DNA of 64,000 bases from JANQJD01 sp965601685 (GCA_965601685.1 CBFCWI010000001.1:372001-436000), one strand, 5' to 3'; positions 55,035 through 63,491 are shown, counted from the first letter of the stretch. The notes: a model not told the origin generated them from the letters alone. Numbers and translations: made by a program.

Positions 55035-55208
55035 CGCGCCACCTCGCAGGATCAGCAGGAAAGTGTAGAACTCTCCCCTGAGAGTAAAAAAAGCGCTTAG
55101 TGTGCGCCAATTAGCATGATGAGCAGTGCAGGAAAAGAACTTTCGCCCTAGCTTCACGGATACAGCTGAGTCTGTTGTTGCAGCGGCTAGGCTATCAAGG
55201 GTACAGTC

Positions 55209-56144
55209 ATGTCGACTTTGATCATCTCGCATCCAACATGCACACAGCATGATACTGGTGCCTTTCATCCAGAATGCCCTGAACGGCTAGCGGTTATCCA
55301 CCAGGCTTTGGAGTCTGAGAGGTTTAGACTGCTCAGACGCCAGGAAGCACCACTAGCAGCTTTAGCGCCGATTGAACGCGTACATTCGCGCTCTTATATT
55401 GACAGGATCCTTGCATCTGTGCCGGAACACGGCTACCACCACATAGATTCCGACACGGTTCTGTCTCCTCATTCAGGGGAGGCTGCCTTGCGGGCTGTGG
55501 GGAGCGTGCTAGCGGCTGTAGATGCAGTAGCTGGCAGCACTGTGCACAATGCCTTCTGTGCAGTGCGTCCACCTGGACACCACGCCACACCCACCGGCGC
55601 TATGGGTTTCTGTGTCTTCAACAATGTGGCTATCGGCGCCTATCATGCACGCGCCGGTCATGGATTACGGCGGGTCGCAGTAGTGGATTTTGATGTGCAC
55701 CATGGCAATGGTACACAGGCTGCCCTCTGGAATGACCCCAACATGTTTTATGCTTCTACTCACCAGTTCCCTTGCTATCCGGGGACAGGGACCACGCAGG
55801 AGATGGGCTGTGCTCACAACATTGTCAACGTTCCCCTAGCACCCGGTAGCGGATCGGAGGATTTTCGCCATGGTGTGACTGTCCGTATCTTACCCGCGCT
55901 ACGGGCGTTTAAACCAGACTTCTTGCTTATCTCAGCTGGTTTCGATGCCCATACCCGTGATCCACTCGCTAGCCTTCATCTGGTAGATGCCGATTTTGCC
56001 TGGGTCACAAATATTCTTGGAAAAGTAGCACGAGAATGTTGCAGCAGTCGTGTCGTGTCTGTTTTAGAAGGCGGATATGATCTCACGGCTCTCTCGAGTA
56101 GCGTGGCCACTCATGTGCAGGGTCTGATGGAGTGTGTATCCTGA
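55209..56144 (+). CDS. Histone deacetylase-like amidohydrolase (class II)
   Basis: Zinc hydrolase of the HDAC/acetylpolyamine amidohydrolase family, 311 residues. The start HPTCTQHDTGAFHPECPERL, the catalytic His pair in VRPPGHHATPTGAMGFCVFN and the zinc motif VVDFDVHHGNGTQ are typical; ISAGFDAHTRDPLASL and VLEGGYDL complete the site. The natural substrate (acetylated polyamine, lysine or small molecule) is not readable. In related genomes it is followed by xseB and dxs; here a gene-poor spacer follows that begins with a strong ribosome site and a 15-codon frame. Confidence 0.92.
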   Translation: MSTLIISHPTCTQHDTGAFHPECPERLAVIHQALESERFRLLRRQEAPLAALAPIERVHSRSYIDRILASVPEHGYHHIDSDTVLSPHSGEAALRAVGSVLAAVDAVAGSTVHNAFCAVRPPGHHATPTGAMGFCVFNNVAIGAYHARAGHGLRRVAVVDFDVHHGNGTQAALWNDPNMFYASTHQFPCYPGTGTTQEMGCAHNIVNVPLAPGSGSEDFRHGVTVRILPALRAFKPDFLLISAGFDAHTRDPLASLHLVDADFAWVTNILGKVARECCSSRVVSVLEGGYDLTALSSSVATHVQGLMECVS

Positions 56145-56154
56145 TCCGACCGGG

Positions 56155-56215
56155 AAGGAGGTAAGCGATGATTACGTTTTCTGTTTTGCCAGGAAAAAGA
56201 GATCTCAGGTTATAA
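56155..56215 (+). pseudogene. Perfect Shine-Dalgarno with a 15-codon frame, likely relic of a lost gene
   Basis: AAGGAGGT (56155-56162) is followed five bases later by ATG (56168) and 15 codons reading MITFSVLPGKRDLRL before TAA. It starts 11 bases after the deacetylase stop, exactly where a coupled downstream gene such as xseB would begin. I cannot show homology to xseB. It could instead be a leader peptide. Confidence 0.35.
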
Positions 56216-56240
56216 TAACTTTATTTAGTTGTATTATAAC
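56209..56240. repeat. Perfect 9-bp AT-rich inverted repeat
   Basis: GTTATAATA (56209-56217) and TATTATAAC (56232-56240), separated by 14 bases. It is AT-only except for the ends, and is followed by ACAGTAATACACAGTGT. It could be an operator or a weak terminator; no target gene is clear. Confidence 0.6.
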
Positions 56241-56757
56241 ACAGTAATACACAGTGTCAAGTAGTCATATGTGGCAAGGGTGGAGTCGTATCTGGTGACC
56301 AGGGTGCCGGACGTGGGGCTGCTGTCGGCTGACTGTGTACCTATGCGGTTGCCGGTGCACAGGCTAGGGTATCTGCTGGCTGGCTAGATACTATTAGTAT
56401 AGAGAGAGACAATCTCGCGATGAGATACAGCACCATATGGCAGCTGTCGGGCCATGCATGACCTAGCAGTCCTATGAGGTTGAGCCTGAGTCGACCCAAC
56501 GGCACTCTCTTTGACCTGCCGGGACACGTTGAAGACTACGTACCATGATTTTTTGAGCTACCACAGACGTCGCATGGCACTGGATTGCGGTCGTAACGGC
56601 TATTGTTCTACCATCATGATACATCACAGGGCATGGTCTCTTACAAACACTCCCTAACATAGCGTAACGTGACGTGATTGAACTCTCTCATACAGATTTT
56701 CTCGCGAGGAGGCAGTATGGGAAAACGCCTCTGTGATAGCTATTCAGGCATCCGTGA

Positions 56758-58065
56758 TCAGGAATCAAATCCTAATAAGCTGCGGGCAAAGTCGCGAGCG
56801 GAGAAGGGACGCAGGTCTTCTACCCTCTCTCCGATACCAACGTAGTGTACAGGCAGCTTGAATTTCTCTGCCAGGGCTACGAGCACGCCACCACGGGCGG
56901 TGCCGTCTAGTTTTGTAACTGCCAAGCTATTGATATTAATAGAACGCCGAAAAACATCTACCTGTATGTGTGCGTTCTGGCCGATCGTAGCATCGAGTAC
57001 CAAGAGACAGGTGTGTGGTGCAGCAGGCTCTAATTTGCGCAGCACGCGGACGATCTTCTCCAGCTCCGCCATTAGGTGGCCTTTATTTTGGAGACGGCCA
57101 GCTGTATCAATCAGGAGTACGTCATCCCCTCGGGTCTTAGCCTCTTTGAGGGCATCGAAAGCTAGCCCTGCGGCATCGGCCCCACTGGCACGGGCAACGA
57201 CAGGACAACCGGTGCGTTCACCCCATACCTTCAGTTGTTCTACGGCTGCGGCGCGAAATGTGTCACCGGCTGCTAGGGATACCCGCAGACCTGCGTCATG
57301 GAATTGGTGTGCCATTTTGCCTAGGGTCGTAGTTTTGCCTGAACCGTTAACACCGACGACGAGTATTACATGAGGTTTAGCAGCGCGATCGATCAGTAAA
57401 GGCTGTGCGACTGGTTCAAGAATCTTATAAATATTTGTCGCTAAAGCCGATCGAATCTCCTCAGCAGTAACTTCTTGATTGAATCTGAGCGTAGCTAAAT
57501 GAGCGACAAGACTCGCTGCAGTATTGACACCGAGATCAGCGGCAATCAATAGCTCTTCCAATTCTTCGATGGCTTCACTGTCAAGACGACGTGTGATGAA
57601 GAGAGTCACGATTCCCTGCGTGAGGCGACTGGACGAACGGTGCAGGCTTTTCTTGAGACGCTGAAACCAACTTTGAGGGGGCACCGCCTCGTCTCTACTG
57701 TCTCCCGTAGCAGCGGCCCCACCTGCAGCAAGTGGATGCGACTCCAATGGAGGAAGGCCGGGAAGAGAAGTGGCACTTTCTACAGCAGGGGAGTCAACAG
57801 GCAAAGCGGGGATCTCACCGAGGTATCCTGTTTGCTCCTCCATAAGGACAGATGACGAGGCCTGCGCAAGCACTGACTCTGGAGAGGAGAGAGGCAGCGC
57901 AGGTGAGCTACTCTCCGCAGCAGCGGCAGCAACTTGGGTTTCATCCACGGCCTGACTGCTCTCTTGACAAGTTTCCTGCTCTTCCCTCCGATCACGGCGC
58001 AGCCAGGAGAGCCAGCCTTCCTTCTTCAGAGGAGCCATACCGGGATCAGGGGGTCTCTCGTTCAT
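56758..58065 (-). CDS. ftsY: Signal recognition particle receptor FtsY
   Basis: GTPase that docks SRP-ribosome complexes at the membrane. It has 435 residues: an acidic, low-complexity A-domain (about 1-135), then the NG domain with GVNGSGKTTTLGKMAHQF (G1), DTFRAAAVEQLKVW, LLIDTAGRLQNKGHLMAELE (G3), VTKLDGTARGG (G4) and VGIGERVEDLRPF at the end. Its ATG overlaps the stop of mtaB by 4 bp (ATGA). The order dapF-mtaB-ftsY is conserved in alphaproteobacteria. Confidence 0.96.
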   Translation of the reverse strand: MNERPPDPGMAPLKKEGWLSWLRRDRREEQETCQESSQAVDETQVAAAAAESSSPALPLSSPESVLAQASSSVLMEEQTGYLGEIPALPVDSPAVESATSLPGLPPLESHPLAAGGAAATGDSRDEAVPPQSWFQRLKKSLHRSSSRLTQGIVTLFITRRLDSEAIEELEELLIAADLGVNTAASLVAHLATLRFNQEVTAEEIRSALATNIYKILEPVAQPLLIDRAAKPHVILVVGVNGSGKTTTLGKMAHQFHDAGLRVSLAAGDTFRAAAVEQLKVWGERTGCPVVARASGADAAGLAFDALKEAKTRGDDVLLIDTAGRLQNKGHLMAELEKIVRVLRKLEPAAPHTCLLVLDATIGQNAHIQVDVFRRSININSLAVTKLDGTARGGVLVALAEKFKLPVHYVGIGERVEDLRPFSARDFARSLLGFDS

Positions 58066-59366
58066 GGGAGAATATCTCCGTGAAGGTCAGTCGCGGTAGC
58101 CGTAGCAAGACGCACTCGCACAATGGTCCCAGGCACTGCAGTGGACGATAACCGTACTGGCAGATAGTCCTCGCTGTAGCCGAAGTTGGGCTTTTCCAAC
58201 AACACATCCGCTAAGGTGCCAACCCGGCAAGCCAGCAAGCTGGCCAGGGATTCTGCGGCAACGGCGCGCAGGCGGGCAGCGCGCTCTTGCACAATAGTGC
58301 TGGCCACTGCTGGCATGCGGGCTGCTGCTGTACCTGGCCGAACTGAGAAAGGGAAAATGTGGAGATGGGTCAGACCACACTCTGCTACTAGTCGCAGGGT
58401 GTTAGTGAACATGACCTCACTTTCTGTTGGAAAGCCAACGATGAAGTCAGCCCCCAACGTCATTTCCGGCCGCAACGCTTGCAGACGCCTTGTCACTTGT
58501 ATGACGTCTGCTCGGCTGTGCCGCCGTTTCATCCGTTTGAGAATCAGATCGTCACCAGCCTGTATACTCAGGTGTATATGAGGCATGCACCGACGATCGG
58601 CGCCGAAGATTGCAAACAATTCTTCTTCTATCTCAGCTGGATCGAGCGAGGACAGTCTTAGTCGCTCCAGTCCTGGCACCTCCATAAGGAGCTTTTCGAT
58701 TAGCCTACCGACTCCATAGCGAGCGTTCTCACTGCTGTCGTCGGCAGACAGGTCAAGGCCATAGGCAGTCAGGTCGATGCCAGTTAGCACTAACTCGCGA
58801 TAGCCGGCTGTAGTCAGCGCGCAGGCCTGAGCGACTACTTGCGCAGGAGAGAGACTACGACTGGGACCACGGGTCAAAGGAATGGTACAGAATGTGCAGC
58901 GGTGATTACAGCCCTGCTGTACTGGCAGAAAGGCGCGTGTGCGTTCGGCAAACTCACTCAGCAAAAGTCTGCTGTTGTGGCTGGTAACTGTTTGGCCTGG
59001 TCTAGAAGCAGAAGAGTTGCTCTCCTCTCCTCTCCAGTTTTCTGCCAGTAGCTTCTCGGCATTGTTAAGTACCCGATTGACTTCTGGCATAGCCGTGAAA
59101 CTCTCGGGGTTCAGATGGGCAGCACAGCCGGTGACGATGATCTGCATGTCTGGCTGCTCTCGCTTCAAGCGGCGGATGGCTTGGCGGGCTTGGCGTTCAG
59201 CTTCTCTGGTGACTGCACAAGTGTTTACGATGAGAGTCGCCTCCGAAAGACCCGCTGCTGTGGCGTACTGGCGCATCAGTGCAGATTCGAACATGTTTGT
59301 ACGGCACCCAAAGGTGACGATTCTGGGAGGCGTCAGGGTAACTCTCCATTTGGATTGGGGTCCCAC
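58062..59366 (-). CDS. mtaB: tRNA t6A37 methylthiotransferase MtaB
   Basis: Radical-SAM enzyme that adds methylthio groups to t6A37 of tRNAs reading ANN codons. Numbered from GTG at 59366: first cluster Cys in TFGCRTN (21), VNTCAV (50) and VTGCAA (81); radical-SAM cluster GCNHRCTFC (153, 157, 160); C-terminal TRAM-like domain. The start is uncertain. No ATG lies between the open-frame start and NMFES. GTG at 59366 has no good ribosome site, while CTG at 59336 overlaps the dapF stop (CTGA) with GGAG upstream, as if a former ATGA junction had changed. The family normally starts just before this point. Confidence 0.9.
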   Translation of the reverse strand: MGPQSKWRVTLTPPRIVTFGCRTNMFESALMRQYATAAGLSEATLIVNTCAVTREAERQARQAIRRLKREQPDMQIIVTGCAAHLNPESFTAMPEVNRVLNNAEKLLAENWRGEESNSSASRPGQTVTSHNSRLLLSEFAERTRAFLPVQQGCNHRCTFCTIPLTRGPSRSLSPAQVVAQACALTTAGYRELVLTGIDLTAYGLDLSADDSSENARYGVGRLIEKLLMEVPGLERLRLSSLDPAEIEEELFAIFGADRRCMPHIHLSIQAGDDLILKRMKRRHSRADVIQVTRRLQALRPEMTLGADFIVGFPTESEVMFTNTLRLVAECGLTHLHIFPFSVRPGTAAARMPAVASTIVQERAARLRAVAAESLASLLACRVGTLADVLLEKPNFGYSEDYLPVRLSSTAVPGTIVRVRLATATATDLHGDILP

Positions 59367-60202
59367 TGTAGAGCACCAACAAAACTGACTACTGCTGGGC
59401 CGGTCATTGTGATTTGTGCATTGTGAGACAAGACAATAAACAATGATCCACCGTCCAAAATCACATCCGCCTGTCGGCTGGGAAGCAGACCGCGACGGAC
59501 CGCGGCAACGACGGCAGCACAAGCCCCAGTGCCGCAGGCATGGGTGATTCCCACTCCTCGTTCCCACACGCGCACGCGCAACTGTTCTTGGCCTAGTTTT
59601 TGGACTACCTCGACGTTTGTACGCTCTGGGAACAAGGCATCGCATTCAATCCTGGGACCGAAGGTAGAAAGATCTACTGACTCTGCTTCAGGAACAAAGA
59701 ACACCGCGTGCGGATTACCTATGGAAACACCTACCGCATCAGCTAGCGGCCCAGCCGCCACAGGCAGATGAAGGGTGTCTAGGGCACGGGCCAGTGGAAT
59801 CTCGCGCCAATCTAGCCGAGCGACTCCCATGTCTACCGTCACCAGGCCACCCTGCCCACGGTAGACGTGAAGCAGGCCTGCAAGAGTCTCAATGACCAGG
59901 GTATCGCGTCCTAACTCATCCATGAGCAGAGCGCCGACACAGCGGGCTGCATTGCCGCAGGCTGCCGCGCTGCTTCCGTCAGCGTTGTATATGACCATGA
60001 ACACATCGGCCCTGGTCGCGGCGCGTGGCGGCACTAGCATAATGAGTTGGTCGCAGCCTATGCCGGTACGGCGGTTGGCAATAGCACGTATGGCCACTTT
60101 ATTGAGGACGAGAGGAGACTGACGATTGTCCAGCACGACAAAGTCATTACCGAGTCCATGCATCTTGATAAAGGAAGGGCCTTGGCTGCGGAGCATGCTC
60201 AT
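59333..60202 (-). CDS. dapF: Diaminopimelate epimerase
   Basis: Converts LL- to meso-diaminopimelate for lysine and peptidoglycan. It has 289 residues. FIKMHGLGNDFVVLDNR is the standard start; the two catalytic Cys are in AACGNAARCVG and HACGTGACAAVVAA, and the substrate loop PERTNVEVVQ is present. The 3' end overlaps mtaB. Together with murJ it supports an intact cell wall pathway. Confidence 0.96.
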   Translation of the reverse strand: MSMLRSQGPSFIKMHGLGNDFVVLDNRQSPLVLNKVAIRAIANRRTGIGCDQLIMLVPPRAATRADVFMVIYNADGSSAAACGNAARCVGALLMDELGRDTLVIETLAGLLHVYRGQGGLVTVDMGVARLDWREIPLARALDTLHLPVAAGPLADAVGVSIGNPHAVFFVPEAESVDLSTFGPRIECDALFPERTNVEVVQKLGQEQLRVRVWERGVGITHACGTGACAAVVAAVRRGLLPSRQADVILDGGSLFIVLSHNAQITMTGPAVVSFVGALQWDPNPNGELP

Positions 60203-60669
60203 GGTGTGTTATGTTACAGGAGGGCGGTAGAATGCAAGTTTATAATCTTCCCCTGATACAGAGTTGTCTTGACTCTCCCAGTGAAAGATCATAGCCTCGG
60301 GTGTTCTCTCGTGAGCGCCTCCCCCAAATACGGAGTTCTGTCATGCAACCGGTGGTCCTGCCAGCTGGGGGAGACAAGAGCAAGACGCTTGGTGCATCAG
60401 TGGTACAACCGCACGTGGGGCGTGCTGAGGGCGAAGAAAAGAGCCTACTTACAGACTACTGCATGGCACGGACCACCACCATCCCCTATAAGCATTTTTA
60501 AGAGGCTTTCCTCCCTTCTCGTCCAGATAGCCAGAGTATTCAGAGTATGGTTAGTTAGCTCACACCGCCCCGCCTACCTTGCGATCGGCAAGCAAACGCT
60601 GCAGACGAGGCACACAAAAGCGACAAATGCCGTGGCGGATTTCCAGGCAATATCCCGGAGAATGCAGAA
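60203..60669. other. 467-bp spacer between dapF and the small unknown gene
   Basis: A 164-codon frame (60269-60763) crosses it and overlaps the next gene out of frame, but its protein has no family features and no ribosome site. I see no gene here. Confidence 0.5.
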
Positions 60670-60963
60670 ATGCCAAAGGACGAAATATGTGGGAAACTTT
60701 CAGTCTCTATGGATTTGCCAAAGTACCTCCACGCAGTCATATTCGATGAGCGTGCTTTCATAGAAGCGACGAACCATAACGATAGAATCGACATCGATAT
60801 ATTAGGTGGTGCGCGCTCCGTCAATATCACCATGAACTATAGGGCTCTCGCAACGCTCATCACTTTGATTGCAGAAGTGCTTACAGAAGGGATGGTTTGC
60901 GAAGCAGATCAGAAGGCTACACTTAAGGAGGCCATAGGGAAATTGGCTTCTTCTGTGCTATGA
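60670..60963 (+). CDS. Small protein of unknown function (97 residues)
   Basis: ATG at 60670 has GGAGA 8 bases upstream. The protein is mildly acidic and mixed alpha/beta: DLPKYLHAVIFDERAF, then DRIDIDILGGARSVNITM and a hydrophobic helix LATLITLIAEVLTEGM, with a charged C-terminal helix. No Cys/His metal cluster, signal peptide or membrane segment. I do not recognise the family. The good ribosome site, even codon use and a hairpin 20 bp after the stop favour a real gene over chance. Confidence 0.6.
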   Translation: MPKDEICGKLSVSMDLPKYLHAVIFDERAFIEATNHNDRIDIDILGGARSVNITMNYRALATLITLIAEVLTEGMVCEADQKATLKEAIGKLASSVL

Positions 60964-60982
60964 GCTCACAGGGCGAGCGAAC

Positions 60983-61006
60983 AGGACCGGCCTACAGGTC
61001 GGTCCT
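60983..61006. terminator. Hairpin between convergent genes, probable bidirectional terminator
   Basis: AGGACCGGCC (60983-60992) pairs with GGTCGGTCCT (60997-61006) over ten pairs, one a G-T wobble, around the loop TACA. It lies between the small unknown gene and sodB, 20 and 10 bp from their stops. No T-tract on either side, so termination strength is uncertain. Confidence 0.55.
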
Positions 61007-61015
61007 CTCACTTCG

Positions 61016-61831
61016 TCAGTCGGCTAGAGTTCGTGTCACGAAATCCCAATTGACTAGATGATCCAAGAAAGCCTGGACAAAATCTGGACGGCGATTCTGA
61101 TAATCCAGGTAATAAGCATGTTCCCAGACGTCGCAGGTGAGTAACGCCTTCTGCCCATGCACCATCGGTGTATCCGCATTAGCGGTTTTCGTTACTTGCA
61201 GTGTCCCGTTCTCAAGTACTAGCCACGTCCAACCGCTACCAAATTGTGTTACAGCGGCGCTTTTAAATTCCTCCTTGAATTTCTCCAAGGAACCAAACGT
61301 ACTATTGATCCATCTTGCTAAATCACCTGTGGGTACGCCACCCCCACCGGGTTTCATACTGTTCCAGAAGAAAGTGTGATTCCATACCTGGGCTGCGTTA
61401 TTGAAGAGGCTCGTCTTGTCAGGGTCACCAGCTACACTTTTGATCACCTCTTCTAGCGATTTGCCAGCAAGTGGTGTATCCTTGATCAGTGCGTTGGTGT
61501 TAGTGACATATGCTGCGTGATGCTTACCATGATGGAACTCGAAAGTACGGGCTGAGATGTATGGCTCCAGCGCGTTAGGCAGATAGGGCAAGGATGGCAG
61601 CTCGAATGCCATAATAGACCTCGTTGTCATTGAGAGTGAAGAATCGGCACCGTAGGCAGACAGGCTGTAGAGACAGCCTCCCACCGTGCTAGCCAGGAAC
61701 TGTCGCCGGCTCCGGCAATTTTTTCTGCTCCCGTCTCTCGGGACAGTAGCTGGGGTGTCGTCTGTAGCCCGACACCTCAACAGCCTAGGTGCTGGCGATA
61801 CCCCAGGCACGTTCGACACCTTGACCGCCAT
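61016..61831 (-). CDS. sodB: Superoxide dismutase (Fe type) with in-frame twin-arginine leader
   Basis: Dismutates superoxide. The core begins at MAFELPSLPYLPNALEPY (residue 74) and runs 198 residues. Metal ligands lie in FEFHHGKHHAAYV, AAQVWNHTFFW (Gln typical of Fe-SOD) and DVWEHAYYLDYQ. The frame is open upstream to ATG at 61831 (AAAGG 7 bases before) and codes a leader with SRRQFLASTVGG, a twin-arginine (Tat) motif with Arg42-Arg43, and a moderately hydrophobic stretch to SAYGA. The core ATG at 61612 has its own site, GAGGT. So an exported and a cytosolic form may both be made. If the leader is not used, the gene is 61016-61612. Confidence 0.85.
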   Translation of the reverse strand: MAVKVSNVPGVSPAPRLLRCRATDDTPATVPRDGSRKNCRSRRQFLASTVGGCLYSLSAYGADSSLSMTTRSIMAFELPSLPYLPNALEPYISARTFEFHHGKHHAAYVTNTNALIKDTPLAGKSLEEVIKSVAGDPDKTSLFNNAAQVWNHTFFWNSMKPGGGGVPTGDLARWINSTFGSLEKFKEEFKSAAVTQFGSGWTWLVLENGTLQVTKTANADTPMVHGQKALLTCDVWEHAYYLDYQNRRPDFVQAFLDHLVNWDFVTRTLAD

Positions 61832-62043
61832 AGAGAGACCTTTCTTCTGCAATTTATACTATAGAAATACTCTTAGACCATAAAATAAAGTCTCTCTCTT
61901 TGTAAAGCCTCTTCCAGTCGAAACCGTCGCCAACTGTGCAAACGAGGAGAGTCCTCTGATGCACCCAGCAGAGCCAAGAGAGCGGCATAACCCAAAATTG
62001 AAGAGTGGCCAGTAGTACGAGCAGAGACCGTCTGGAAGATTGC

Positions 62044-62385
62044 CTACACATGTACCCACATTTTTTCCAAGTTATAGAAAGCACGGACTTCTGGTCTAAA
62101 TAAGTGGATCACCACGTCACCGGCGTCCAGAATCACCCAATTGCACTCACGTAAGCCTTCAAGCTCAACGTTTACCCCTCTGGCCTTGAGTTGTTTACGT
62201 AGATGCGCTGCCATAGCACTGACTTGGCGAGCCGAACGGCCTGTAGCGATGACCATGTAATCAGCAAAGGAAGTTTTGCCACCCACGTTGACGATGGTGA
62301 CATCTTCTGCCTTGTCGTGAACTAGTAAAGCCTCGATTACATCAAGCATCTCATCTGGATTGGACAGACAAGCTGTCGCACACAT
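62044..62385 (-). CDS. rsfS: Ribosomal silencing factor RsfS
   Basis: Binds L14 of the 50S subunit and blocks subunit joining in starvation. It has about 113 residues from ATG at 62385, which overlaps nadD by 35 bp; ATG at 62349, one base after the nadD stop, is the alternative. HDKAEDVTIVNVGGKTSFADYMVIATG and the ARQVSAMAAHLRKQL segment with LEGLRECNWVILDAGDVVIHLF are the family core. In relatives rlmH follows; here a spacer and sodB do. Confidence 0.93.
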   Translation of the reverse strand: MCATACLSNPDEMLDVIEALLVHDKAEDVTIVNVGGKTSFADYMVIATGRSARQVSAMAAHLRKQLKARGVNVELEGLRECNWVILDAGDVVIHLFRPEVRAFYNLEKMWVHV

Positions 62386-63019
62386 CAGCACTGTAGTCTG
62401 CTTCCTTCTCTATCTGTTCCCACCAGATTCCAGAAACAGCACGAATCTGGGTAGCAGAGTCCGGATGGGAAGGGGTAGGTAAAAATACCCACACCGGTGG
62501 CTGCCGTCTGACCAAGGTATGCGCTTGGCCGGGAAAAACACGCCAGCGAGCGAAACGGCGTGCTGCAACGCTGGCTAACGCTCGCAAGGAGTAAGGATAC
62601 CGAGCGAGAATCGCAACTGGCACCAGATGGAACAGGCGAGGCCATTGCCACCAAAACGACACTTGGGCAAGGTTATCAGCGCCCATTAACCAAACGAAAC
62701 AGCGATATGGCTCACGCTGGCGGAGGCGGCTGACAATGTCAACAGAATAACGAGTCCCCAATCGTGCTTCAAGATCGAGAACAGAAATACAACGACAGTG
62801 AGCGGTCATCCTGTGTGCCTGTGCGAGCCGCCAGTGTAACGGTGCCATGCCAGTGACGGACTTCAACGGATTTTGAGGTGATACGAGCCACCACACCTCA
62901 TCCAGGGCGAGGGCACGGATCGCCATCAGGCTGATGCACACATGCCCAGCGTGGGCTGGATTAAATGAACCCCCGAGTAGACCCACTACTTCACGGCACT
63001 TATACTTATGCAGCGACAT
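62351..63019 (-). CDS. nadD: Nicotinate-nucleotide adenylyltransferase
   Basis: Adenylates nicotinate mononucleotide in NAD synthesis. It has 222 residues. The nucleotidyltransferase motif is VGLLGGSFNPAHAGHV (about 12-27); LVSPQNPLKS, FVWLMGADNLAQVSFWWQW and the terminal motif TQIRAVSG, in place of the usual SSTxIR, follow. ATG at 63019 begins the protein. It is upstream of rsfS with overlap, the usual pairing; proA, which often precedes it, is not in the adjacent spacer. Confidence 0.93.
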   Translation of the reverse strand: MSLHKYKCREVVGLLGGSFNPAHAGHVCISLMAIRALALDEVWWLVSPQNPLKSVTGMAPLHWRLAQAHRMTAHCRCISVLDLEARLGTRYSVDIVSRLRQREPYRCFVWLMGADNLAQVSFWWQWPRLFHLVPVAILARYPYSLRALASVAARRFARWRVFPGQAHTLVRRQPPVWVFLPTPSHPDSATQIRAVSGIWWEQIEKEADYSADVCDSLSVQSR

Positions 63020-63491
63020 AGAAGCTCACCATACAACGCACTGCTCGATTGAAACCCCTGGAGTGCTATGTCAGCATGTCCAACAAGGATAATCTCTTAG
63101 ACAGGTATCAAATTTAGCGAGAGGAATCTACAGACATCATGCAGTAAAGACAGTGGCATTGTGAGCCGCTCTCGACCGCAGCGGCGGCAACGCCCCAGTG
63201 CATTGGGTAAGTGCATTGGGTAGCAGATTGGAGACGCTCAGATTCCTCTAATATGACGCCACCAGCAGAAGATACAGGAATGAGTTCCATCTTTGCAGTT
63301 CCACTCTCCGTTTCCGCATCTGGTCGATTCTGTACTCTCCGCTACGTTTCAGCCCCTCTGTGCTGATTGAGCGCGATCAACCGGAGGGCGATGATGATGT
63401 GTAGGATTGGGCGGAATGGTCAGAGAGAATCCAATGACGTTCGTGAGCTGCTTGTGCCAGCCTCTCTAGTTCTCATCTTGCCAATTTCTTG
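63020..63491. other. 472-bp spacer between folP and nadD
   Basis: Both flanking genes are on the minus strand. No gene recognised. It holds a 13-bp perfect tandem repeat (63197-63222). Confidence 0.5.
63197..63222. repeat. 13-bp perfect tandem duplication
   Basis: AGTGCATTGGGTA occurs at 63197-63209 and 63210-63222. Confidence 0.9.

Larger units (their letters stand above)
56145..56757. other. 613-bp spacer after the deacetylase gene
   Basis: No full gene is recognised. At the left end lie a perfect ribosome site with a 15-codon frame and an AT-rich dyad, listed separately. At the right end GAGGAGG (56706-56712) precedes an ATG (56717) with a 42-codon frame antisense to the end of ftsY. Confidence 0.5.

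Noticed and set aside
60269..60763. 164-codon plus-strand frame
   Set aside because: Overlaps the better-supported 97-codon gene out of frame and has a composition unlike a folded protein.
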